From NCBI GenBank assembly GCA_028287445.1, contig JAQBPQ010000222.1:1-32494 (forward strand): a DNA stretch of 32,494 nucleotides. Direction: 5' to 3'. The notes under the pieces were generated by a model that saw only the letters and a program-made list of their open reading frames with translations, was not told the DNA's origin and did no database searches. The translations under genes and the position numbers were made by a program. Source of the stretch: Cohnella sp. Lineage in GTDB: Bacteria; Bacillota; Bacilli; Paenibacillales; Paenibacillaceae. Positions 24,394-31,115 of the stretch are shown in pieces (within the stretch, counting starts at the first letter, position 1; every line of letters starts with the position of its first letter).

Positions 24394-24901
24394 AGCCTGT
24401 GGCAGTCGTGCCCATGAATTCATAGCCTAAGCGGCTATAAAACCCGTTCAGCACCGCATTATCGGCGATGCAGTCCAGCCGGATCCGGTCCTTCCCGGGA
24501 AACCAGATACCGGAATCGGCCCAGCGCATGATTCCAGCGCCCAAGCCAGTGCCGCCGAAGTCCCGGTTAATGGCCAACCGATGAAGGTAGACCGCTCCCT
24601 CATGGCCCTCATCCCCCCATAAGTCCCGGTCCCAAGCGCTTGGACGCTGGAGCAACACGACCATCCCGGCGAGAACATCGCCATTATAAAACACAAAAAC
24701 ATCCCCGCGCTCGATCGCACCGGCCGTATCGTGATAATCCTCGCCTTGCAGCAAACCGCTCCACTGGGTGGAACCTCTGGCTTTCAGCCAACCAGCCGCC
24801 TGAACGAGCAGCTGCTTCACCGCTTCTGTTTGTTCAGACTTGGCTTGAGACGCCGTGATTTCCGGATGAATATGATCTGAGATTAACTTGAAAGAGGACA
24901 T
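24365..24901 (-). CDS. GNAT-family N-acetyltransferase
   Basis: A 178-residue acetyltransferase that would move acetyl from acetyl-CoA to an unknown amine. ATG at 24901 is preferred because AAGGAG stands just upstream, overlapping the end of the sensor kinase gene; an ATG 18 bases earlier lies before that site. GNAT features are VFVFYNGDVLAGMVVLLQ (strands 2-3), AVYLHRLAINRDFGGTGLGAGIMRWAD (strand 4 and the acetyl-CoA pyrophosphate loop, G-G-T-G-L-G) and LDCIADNAVLNGFYSRLGYEF (C-terminal motif). It directly follows the kinase on one transcript. Its 3' end overlaps the convergent dehydrogenase by 29 bases. Confidence 0.88.
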   Translation of the reverse strand: MSSFKLISDHIHPEITASQAKSEQTEAVKQLLVQAAGWLKARGSTQWSGLLQGEDYHDTAGAIERGDVFVFYNGDVLAGMVVLLQRPSAWDRDLWGDEGHEGAVYLHRLAINRDFGGTGLGAGIMRWADSGIWFPGKDRIRLDCIADNAVLNGFYSRLGYEFMGTTATGFNKYEKRRG

Positions 24902-24915
24902 GGCTTTTCTCCTTA

Positions 24916-27201
24916 TCAATCTTCGTCATACGTTTTGGCAACCGGCAGCCTGATCTCCACACAAGTGCCTTGACCCAGCGTACTGCTGATCATCATGCTT
25001 CCCTTGTGATTGGCAATAATTCGTTGAGACACCATAAGTCCCAAGCCGTTGCCGGATTCCTTCTTGGTAAAGAACGGTTCCCCCAGCCGCGGCAGTTCCT
25101 CCTCGGGAATGCCGTATCCTTGGTCGCAGATTCGCACCACAACGGTGCTCTCGGCCGGAATTTGCAGCAGATCAATCGCGATCGTTCCGCCATCCGGCAT
25201 CGCTTCAATCCCATTCTTGATCACATTGACGAATACCTGCTTCAACTGGTTGACCTCACAGGTCACCGGTGGAATGCCGGAAGCCAGCCGGGTCTCGAAC
25301 TGGACATTCGTTAAGATCGCTTGCGACTCCAGCAGCAGGATGATGTCATTCAGAATATTTTGCATGTCGGCGGATTCATAATTTTGCACCTGCGGTTTGG
25401 CCAATACGAGAAATTCGCTGACGATAAAATTGATCCGGTCGAGCTCAGACAGCATAACATCCAAATAAGCTTCGGTTAGCTTGCCATTCTGTTGATGCAG
25501 CTGCACGAATCCTCGAACGGTGGCCAGCGGATTGCGGATTTCGTGGGCGACTCCGGCCGCCAGCTGCCCGACGACGGACAGCTTCTCGGAACGGCGGATC
25601 ACTTCCTCGGTCTGTTTCCTCGCGGTAATATCCCGGGCGATTTCGGCGATCGCTACCACCTCCCCGCTTTCATTCCGAATCGGAGACACGGTGATGCTCA
25701 TGTCCATGGGTTGGCCGTCTTTCCCGATACGGACGATTTCGTGATCGGCTACCGATCCCCCGAGCATAATTTGTGTGCGAATTTCCTCGTATTCTTCGCC
25801 ATATTCCTCCGGAATATTGTGCAACGGCTTATGCAGCGCTTCCTCTTCGGTCCAGCCGTACATTTTCTCGAATGCCTTGTTGACCTGGGTGACCCGTCCT
25901 AGCAAGTCGGTCACGTGAATGGCGTCCGACGTATGATTCACGAACGATTCCAAATACTCCTTCGTGCCCTTGAGTTCTTTGGCCGTGTCGATCAATCGGC
26001 CCATATACGTCTGAAGGTTGTCCGCCATCGTATTGACGCGGGAAGAGAGGAGCCCGAGTTCGTCATGGCTGCGGATGGCGATTTTGCTGCTGAACCGTCC
26101 CTCGGCGATCTCGTCGACATTGCGCAAAATATGGCTGAGCGGCCGGATCATCAGCCCGGCGATAAAATAGCTCGAAATCCATGCCATAAGAATGAGCCCG
26201 ATGGAGATCAAGGAATGGATCAGCAGCTGACGGTTTATCGCTTGCTCGATCACCCCGTGGTCGAAGGTGACGCCGATGATATACGGCATTCCTTCACCCG
26301 AGGGGATAAAACTTTTGATCACATGCTTCCCGTTGATATCGGCAATTGTGGTCTGTATTTGTCCGGATTTGACCGTTCGATGAACATTGGCGAGGTCGTG
26401 GCTGGCGTCTTTATACGTATACTCCCCGAAAACGATGTCGCGCACATCCAAATTTTGAATGAGAACCCCATTTTTCTTTTTTAAAATCGGCGGTTTGCCA
26501 AAAAATTGCGGGTTAAATCCCGTGATGGCCAGAATGGCGGGATTGTCCGCCAATAAATTCCGCACCAAGGCGTTCGCTCCGTTGTTGTTCTCAAAATCCA
26601 GAAGCACTTTGGCGTTTATATAGGGGTTGATGATATAGTCCGTCGTACCGTCGTAGTAGTAGCCCCACTTGTCCACTACCTTGGGGTTGGAGCTTGCGTA
26701 TGTGTACGGCCCGGACCAATAGTTCGGAAGCTTCTGACCTTGCGGGATGGTCACTTCGTGTTTGTCGAACAATTGGTTAAATGCCGTATACCAGTAATCC
26801 CATTTTTTGGTGCTCATGTTGATTTCGCCCGGATCGGACGACTTCGCAGCAATAATGTCATCATCCGTTTTTTTCATAAGGGTGATATGGTCCACGCCCA
26901 ACTTGAGACTGAGCGCCGCCAGCTGTTCATTCCGGATGTGGTCGATTCGCGGATCCAGCTCATGTTTGGCTGCAATGGCGACCACACGGAGTTTCTCCCC
27001 CATTGAGGCTTCCATGTATTGTTTTGCTTTGACGGTAGCTTCCAACGTGGTTCCGATCTGCTTGGCGATCGTAATCATTTGCCGCTCGGCATTGTCCTTC
27101 AGTTCGGCTTTGGTGGAGTAATAGTAAATCGATATGTTCAACGTCAAAATGATGGTGACGATAAGGGAGATGAGCAGGGAAAGCTTCGCTTTAATGGACA
27201 C
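24916..27201 (-). CDS. Membrane sensor histidine kinase with Cache-like, HAMP and PAS domains
   Basis: A 761-residue sensor kinase. The first membrane segment is about residues 7-28, followed by a large extracellular sensing region (about 30-320, Cache-like by length and position), a second membrane segment (about 327-353), HAMP (353-405), PAS (415-530), HisKA with phospho-acceptor His553 in AAGVAHEIRNPL, and a HATPase domain with N-box NVIKNGIEAM, G1 DQGYGIPEEE and G2 GNGLGLMVS. GTG 27201 has GGAGGCGG upstream. No response regulator is adjacent. The SEKLSVVGQLAAG-AHEIRNPL core is that of the KinA/KinB/KinE group, so it probably phosphorylates Spo0F in the sporulation phosphorelay; this is an inference. 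The GNAT gene follows directly; the SDR gene lies 73 bases upstream. Confidence 0.92.
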   Translation of the reverse strand: MSIKAKLSLLISLIVTIILTLNISIYYYSTKAELKDNAERQMITIAKQIGTTLEATVKAKQYMEASMGEKLRVVAIAAKHELDPRIDHIRNEQLAALSLKLGVDHITLMKKTDDDIIAAKSSDPGEINMSTKKWDYWYTAFNQLFDKHEVTIPQGQKLPNYWSGPYTYASSNPKVVDKWGYYYDGTTDYIINPYINAKVLLDFENNNGANALVRNLLADNPAILAITGFNPQFFGKPPILKKKNGVLIQNLDVRDIVFGEYTYKDASHDLANVHRTVKSGQIQTTIADINGKHVIKSFIPSGEGMPYIIGVTFDHGVIEQAINRQLLIHSLISIGLILMAWISSYFIAGLMIRPLSHILRNVDEIAEGRFSSKIAIRSHDELGLLSSRVNTMADNLQTYMGRLIDTAKELKGTKEYLESFVNHTSDAIHVTDLLGRVTQVNKAFEKMYGWTEEEALHKPLHNIPEEYGEEYEEIRTQIMLGGSVADHEIVRIGKDGQPMDMSITVSPIRNESGEVVAIAEIARDITARKQTEEVIRRSEKLSVVGQLAAGVAHEIRNPLATVRGFVQLHQQNGKLTEAYLDVMLSELDRINFIVSEFLVLAKPQVQNYESADMQNILNDIILLLESQAILTNVQFETRLASGIPPVTCEVNQLKQVFVNVIKNGIEAMPDGGTIAIDLLQIPAESTVVVRICDQGYGIPEEELPRLGEPFFTKKESGNGLGLMVSQRIIANHKGSMMISSTLGQGTCVEIRLPVAKTYDED

Positions 27202-27224
27202 GGTTCCGCCTCCAGAATAATCTA

Positions 27225-27250
27225 GATGTCCTACTTATTCATTTGACATC
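27225..27250. repeat. Short inverted repeat between the SDR and sensor-kinase genes
   Basis: GATGTC (27225-27230) and GACATC (27245-27250) form a 6-bp inverted repeat with a 14-base spacer in the 73-base gap upstream of the kinase GTG. It could be an operator for a separate kinase promoter, but six bases can recur by chance. Confidence 0.3.
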
Positions 27251-27274
27251 TTTCGGCAAAATCCTGTCGAACCG

Positions 27275-28135
27275 TTATTTCCCCTTACGCGTTATTTCGG
27301 CGAGGGTGTCCCACTGCTGTTCGGTCACCTCAAGCAGATCGTTGAACTGACCGGCGCCCTGCAGCCATTCTCCGCCGTCGATCGTTACGACTTCACCATT
27401 GATGTAGCCGGCGTAGTCGGAGATGAGATACGCGGCCAAATGGGCAAGCTCGTCTTTGTCGCCCACCCGCCCCAGCGGTACGCGGCCCAGCATTTTGCGC
27501 TCCAATTCCGGAGTGGGGGACAGTCTCGACCAAGCGCCGTCCGTCGGGAAAGGTCCCGGAGCAATGGCGACTTGGCGGATGCCGTACTGCGCCCACTCCA
27601 CGGCAAGCGAACGGGTCAAAGCCAATACGCCGGCTTTGGCCGCTGCGGAAGGGACGACGAAGCCGGAACCCGAGCCGGAAGAGGCGTACGTGGTGACGAT
27701 GTTGAGCATCGTTCCATGGCGCCCTTGTGCGATCCATCTTTTGCCGACTTCCAATGTCGTATAGAACGTGCCGTGCAAAACGATGTTCAACACCGCATCT
27801 ACCGCACGGGGAGACAGACGTTCGGTTGGACTGATGAAATTCCCCGCCGCATTGTTGACTAACACATCGATTCGTCCAAAATGCTGCTCCACCGCTTCCA
27901 CCATCTCTTGAACCTGAGCAGCATCGCGAACGTCGCAACTCTTGTAGAACACTTCGTTTCCTTCCCGGCTCATTTCCCCGGAAGCTTGACGCAGCACATC
28001 CTCCCTCCGGCTGGCAATGGCCAATCTGGCTCCCAGCTCGAGGAATTTCTCTCCCATGGCGCGTCCCAATCCGGTAGCCCCGCCGGTGACAAGCACGACT
28101 TTGTCCTTCAACAAATCAGGTGCAAACGGTCCCAT
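27275..28135 (-). CDS. SDR oxidoreductase resembling 2,4-dienoyl-CoA reductase (DECR type)
   Basis: A 286-residue short-chain dehydrogenase. The NADP-binding motif is LVTGGATGLGRAMGEKF, with NNAAGNFISPTERLSPRAVDAVL typical of dienoyl-CoA reductases rather than FabG. The segment SGFVVPSAAAKAGVLALTRSLAVEWAQYGIR and the C-terminal pattern GQFNDL...TEQQWDTL strongly resemble mitochondrial DECR1. As in DECR, the usual YxxxK is absent; the Tyr of TTYASSG and the Lys of SAAAKAG are the likely catalytic pair. It would reduce 2,4-dienoyl-CoA in unsaturated fatty-acid beta-oxidation. ATG 28135 starts close to the divergent aldo/keto reductase gene. Other beta-oxidation genes are not in the window. Confidence 0.87.
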   Translation of the reverse strand: MGPFAPDLLKDKVVLVTGGATGLGRAMGEKFLELGARLAIASRREDVLRQASGEMSREGNEVFYKSCDVRDAAQVQEMVEAVEQHFGRIDVLVNNAAGNFISPTERLSPRAVDAVLNIVLHGTFYTTLEVGKRWIAQGRHGTMLNIVTTYASSGSGSGFVVPSAAAKAGVLALTRSLAVEWAQYGIRQVAIAPGPFPTDGAWSRLSPTPELERKMLGRVPLGRVGDKDELAHLAAYLISDYAGYINGEVVTIDGGEWLQGAGQFNDLLEVTEQQWDTLAEITRKGK

Positions 28136-28172
28136 ACGAACAGTCCCCTTTTGTAATCGTATCCTTGCTTCC

Positions 28173-28183
28173 TATATTATAAT
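28173..28183. promoter_or_regulatory. AT-rich divergent promoter region between SDR and aldo/keto reductase
   Basis: The 98-base divergent gap (28136-28233) holds TATATTATAAT at 28173-28183, including a perfect rightward TATAAT at 28178-28183. No strong -35 box at 16-18 bases is visible on either strand, so this is only a candidate -10 area for one or both genes. Confidence 0.35.
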
Positions 28184-28233
28184 AACAAAAGCGTAGGAAC
28201 AGGGATCGAACATAAATAGGGAGGGCAATCACG

Positions 28234-29136
28234 ATGAAAAAAAACCGGTTAGGCGTGTCTGATCTTATGGTGAGTGAAATTGGTTTCGGATGTATGTCGA
28301 TTGGCACGGAAGAAGACAAGGCAGTTTCCCTTATTCACGAAGCGATGGAGCGGGGCATTAACTTTTTGGATACTTCGGATCTGTATGATGCCGGGCGGAA
28401 TGAAGAGCTAGTAGGCAAGGCGACCCAAGGGCGCCGCGATCAGGTTGTGTTGGCCACCAAAGTCGGGAATCGGCGAATTCCCGGCAAGGAAGGCTGGACA
28501 TGGGATCCTTCCAAGGCGTACATCAAGTCGGCGGTCAAAGACAGCTTAAGCAGACTGCAAACCGATTACATCGATCTGTATCAACTTCATGGCGGAACTT
28601 TGGACGACCCCATTGAGGAGACGATTGAAGCTTTTGAGGAGCTGAAGCTAGAGGGGCTCATTCGGTACTATGGGATTTCCTCGATCAGGCCCAATGTCAT
28701 CCGCGAATATGCGGCCAGATCGTCGATCGTCAGCGTCATGAACCAATACAGCATCCTGGACCGCCGGGCGGAAGAGGAAGTATTGCCTTTGTTGCAGGAC
28801 AAAGGCATCAGCGTCATTGCCAGAGGACCCGTAGCCAGCGGCACACTTGCAGCCAATAGGAAAATAGAGAAGGGTTATCTGAATTACGACGTGGAGCAGT
28901 TGCAACAGCTTCGGGAGAAATTACAGAAGATGGTGAACGGCGCATGCAGCATGTCCCAGTTGGCCATCCGCTACTCTCTTGGCCATCCGGCAGTTGCGGC
29001 GGTCATTCCGGGTGCGAGTTCTCTTGAACAGCTTCTTCAAAATATTGAGGCGTCCAATGTGCCTGCGTTATCCGAGGAAGAGTTGGAGACAATTCGGCGT
29101 ATATCGATTGCGAACCAATATGAACTGCACCGTTAA
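28234..29136 (+). CDS. Aldo/keto reductase
   Basis: A 300-residue NADPH-dependent TIM-barrel oxidoreductase that reduces aldehydes or ketones. The catalytic tetrad is visible: Asp and Tyr in NFLDTSDLYDAGRNEELVG, Lys in VVLATKVGN and His in DLYQLHGG. The N-terminal VSEIGFGCMSIG and the C-terminal AVIPGASSLEQLLQNI cofactor loop are typical. GGGAGGG precedes ATG 28234. It diverges from the DECR-like gene. The physiological substrate is unknown. Confidence 0.93.
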   Translation: MKKNRLGVSDLMVSEIGFGCMSIGTEEDKAVSLIHEAMERGINFLDTSDLYDAGRNEELVGKATQGRRDQVVLATKVGNRRIPGKEGWTWDPSKAYIKSAVKDSLSRLQTDYIDLYQLHGGTLDDPIEETIEAFEELKLEGLIRYYGISSIRPNVIREYAARSSIVSVMNQYSILDRRAEEEVLPLLQDKGISVIARGPVASGTLAANRKIEKGYLNYDVEQLQQLREKLQKMVNGACSMSQLAIRYSLGHPAVAAVIPGASSLEQLLQNIEASNVPALSEEELETIRRISIANQYELHR

Positions 29137-29160
29137 CAACGAACCTTAATATGTTGATTT

Positions 29161-29523
29161 TCAGTCCTTTTTCTTAAAACAGGTTTCAATGTGATCGTCT
29201 ACAAGGCCGGAGGCTTGCATGAACGCGTAACATATGAATGATTTTATTTTAAATCGGTTGCGGATAATGCCCGGATTAAGCATTAATTCTTCGATTTTTC
29301 TGTCATCATAATATGCTATTTTGTTTGGATCGAAGCCATCAAATGCTTTGCGATAGGCCTCCCGTTTTTTTAGAACAGTATACCAGCTCAGACCCGCTTG
29401 CGCTCCTTCCAGACAAAGGAGTTCGAACAGTTTTTGATCGTCATATAGAGGCACGCCCCATTCCTTATCGTGGTATGAGATATACAAGGGATCTTCATTT
29501 ACCCAATTGCATCTTGGTATCAT
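29161..29523 (-). CDS. tag: DNA-3-methyladenine glycosylase I (Tag) with an internal in-frame deletion, probably inactive
   Basis: Tag removes 3-methyladenine from alkylated DNA and is about 185-190 residues long. This product has 120. Residues 1-92 match the Tag N-terminus closely (RCNWVNEDPLYISYHDKEWGVPLYDD, LEGAQAGLSWYTVLKKREAYRKAF, LNPGIIRNRFKI), and the last 25 match the Tag C-terminus (ICYAFMQASGLVDDHIETCF). About 65 residues between them are missing, with no frameshift. The four zinc ligands (Cys5, His18 and the His and Cys of DDHIETCF) and the active-site Glu/Trp region remain, but several core helices are lost. Start site context is weak. It is either a decaying gene or an unusual minimal form; I favour decay. 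Some AT-richness is shared with the following spacer. Confidence 0.8.
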   Translation of the reverse strand: MIPRCNWVNEDPLYISYHDKEWGVPLYDDQKLFELLCLEGAQAGLSWYTVLKKREAYRKAFDGFDPNKIAYYDDRKIEELMLNPGIIRNRFKIKSFICYAFMQASGLVDDHIETCFKKKD

Positions 29524-29639
29524 TTTGTCCAGATCACTCTCTCAAATGTATTTTATTTGTTGATTTACCTATCGGCGGCCGTTAGCCGGTTGATGCCGAA
29601 GCCAGGTATGGTACGCATTTATTCGACGATTTCTTCTCT

Positions 29640-29698
29640 TTTTCCTGCTGTTGAAAAATAGCAATTCTAGGAATGTGGAACGTATGCAAGCAGGAAAA
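29640..29698. repeat. 10-bp inverted repeat upstream of the MBL/TetR promoter
   Basis: TTTTCCTGCT (29640-29649) and AGCAGGAAAA (29689-29698) are perfect inverted copies 39 bases apart in the 272-base gap between the Tag and MBL genes. Any role as hairpin, looping operator or remnant is unknown. Apart from this and the promoter at 29726, I see no gene in the gap. Confidence 0.5.
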
Positions 29699-29725
29699 GG
29701 ATAGCTCAGGAGACGCGAGGAGGTC

Positions 29726-29754
29726 TTGACAAAACTAATCATATTAGCTATATT
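29726..29754 (+). promoter_or_regulatory. Strong sigma-A promoter of the MBL-hydrolase/tetR operon
   Basis: TTGACA (29726-29731, perfect) and TATATT (29749-29754, 5/6) are spaced by 17 bases. The start point would be near 29761, 35 bases before the MBL ATG. Both flanking palindromes overlap this promoter. Confidence 0.8.
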
Positions 29755-29769
29755 AAAACTAACGTTAGT
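29735..29769. promoter_or_regulatory. Pair of palindromic operators, probable TetR-family binding sites
   Basis: CTAAT-CAT-ATTAG (29735-29747) lies between the -35 and -10 boxes. The perfect palindrome ACTAACGTTAGT (29758-29769) covers the start point. Both share CTAA half-sites and their centres are about 22 bases apart. A TetR-family regulator is the second gene of the operon, so autoregulation at these sites is likely. Confidence 0.65.
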
Positions 29770-29795
29770 AATAATTCAAACGGGGAGTGGATCAA

Positions 29796-30512
29796 ATGAA
29801 AACAACGAAAATGGGCACCGTCTATCAGTTAACCTTCTTGCCGCGGATGTTCCCGGTGAACTGCTACTTCGTGGAAGAGCAAGACGGATTGACGCTTATA
29901 GACGCAGCTTTACCGTACAGTGCCAAAGCGATCATGCAAGCGGCGAGGGACATCGGAAAACCGATTACGCGAATCTTGCTTACCCATGCGCATGGAGATC
30001 ATGTTGGTGCGCTGGATAAGCTCAAAGCTGAGCTTCCGGATGTACCGGTTTACATCTCGCGGCGGGATTCGCGGCTGTTGGCGGGAGATCGTTCGCTGGA
30101 ACCGGGCGAACGCGATACGCCGATCCGCGGAGGAGTGCCGGCCAAGCTGCAAACCAAGGCGGATATGCTGCTAGAGGAAGGGGACCGAATCGGTTCGCTG
30201 ATCGCGGTTGCCGCACCCGGCCACACGCCGGGATTAATGGCTTTCCAGGATACGCGAAACGGGGCGTTGATTGTCGGAGACGCATTGCAGACTCGCGGGG
30301 GCATTGCGGTTGCCGGTCAAATCAAAGCGTGGTTCCCTTTTCCGGCATGGGGCACGTGGAATAAGGAAACCTCATTCGAGAGCGCACGCAAATTACGGGA
30401 ATTGCAGCCCAGCCTGTTGGCAGTGGGGCATGGCAGAATGATCGAAAATCCTGTCGCGGCGATGAACAAGGCGATTGAAGAAGCGGAGAGGAATCTCGCG
30501 CGGCGTTCTTAA
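29796..30512 (+). CDS. MBL-fold metallo-hydrolase
   Basis: A 238-residue metallo-beta-lactamase-fold hydrolase. The metal-binding motif THAHGDHVGALDKL (HxHxDH) is intact, as are the later His in APGHTPGLMAF and the Asp in LIVGDALQ; GHGRM near the C-terminus supplies a further metal His. Related proteins hydrolyse thioesters, lactones or phosphoesters. I chose ATG 29796 because GGGGAG at 29782-29787 lies 8 bases upstream; GTG 29787 is an alternative. It is co-transcribed with the TetR gene 19 bases downstream, so its substrate may relate to the inducer. Detoxification or quorum-signal lactone cleavage is possible but unproven. Confidence 0.92.
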   Translation: MKTTKMGTVYQLTFLPRMFPVNCYFVEEQDGLTLIDAALPYSAKAIMQAARDIGKPITRILLTHAHGDHVGALDKLKAELPDVPVYISRRDSRLLAGDRSLEPGERDTPIRGGVPAKLQTKADMLLEEGDRIGSLIAVAAPGHTPGLMAFQDTRNGALIVGDALQTRGGIAVAGQIKAWFPFPAWGTWNKETSFESARKLRELQPSLLAVGHGRMIENPVAAMNKAIEEAERNLARRS

Positions 30513-30531
30513 AATAAAAGGAGTGATCCTC

Positions 30532-31104
30532 ATGCCAAGAGCCGGATTGGATCCGAATACCGTTTTGCAAGCAGCCGCCGAGTTGGTCGACACCCGCGGT
30601 CTTGAGGAATTAAGTCTCGCCAGCTTGGCTCAGAAACTCGGTATTCGGTCACCCTCGCTGTACAACCATGTGAATGGGTTGCCCGGACTGCGACGGAAGC
30701 TGGCGTTATACGGATTTGTCCAAATGAGAGACGCCTTCACCCGAGCGTCGATCGGCAAATCCAAGGATGATGCGGTCCGATCCTTGGCAGAAGCCTATCT
30801 GGACTTTGCCCGTCGTCATCCGGGGGTTTACGAGGCAACTCAACGCTTTGCCGACTTGAGCGACCCAACCGTTCAGAAAGCAGCCGGAGAGGTCGTCGAA
30901 GTCGTGGTTCAAGTGCTGGCCGGTTATGGTTTGCAGGATGATTTGGCTATCCACACCGTGCGCGGATTTCGCAGCTTGATCCACGGCTTCGCCTCCATCG
31001 AACAGCAGGGCGGATTCGGGATACCGCTAGATCTGAACGAGAGTTTTCGAGTGTTGGTGGACACCTTTCTTGCAGGAATTCATGCGAGAATGGACAATAA
31101 ATAA
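30532..31104 (+). CDS. TetR-family transcriptional regulator
   Basis: A 190-residue repressor-like protein. The N-terminal helix-turn-helix is visible as LSLASLAQKLGIRSPSLYNHVNGLPGLRRKLA. The C-terminal ligand domain includes YLDFARRHPGVYEATQRF and VRGFRSLIHGFASIEQQGGFG, typical of the TetR group with a WHG-type C-terminal domain. ATG 30532 has AAAGGAGTGAT upstream; earlier in-frame starts overlap the MBL gene. It is the second gene behind the palindrome-containing promoter at 29726-29769 and probably represses it. It ends 11 bases from the convergent sensor kinase. Confidence 0.93.
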   Translation: MPRAGLDPNTVLQAAAELVDTRGLEELSLASLAQKLGIRSPSLYNHVNGLPGLRRKLALYGFVQMRDAFTRASIGKSKDDAVRSLAEAYLDFARRHPGVYEATQRFADLSDPTVQKAAGEVVEVVVQVLAGYGLQDDLAIHTVRGFRSLIHGFASIEQQGGFGIPLDLNESFRVLVDTFLAGIHARMDNK

Positions 31105-31115
31105 AAGAGACCCCA

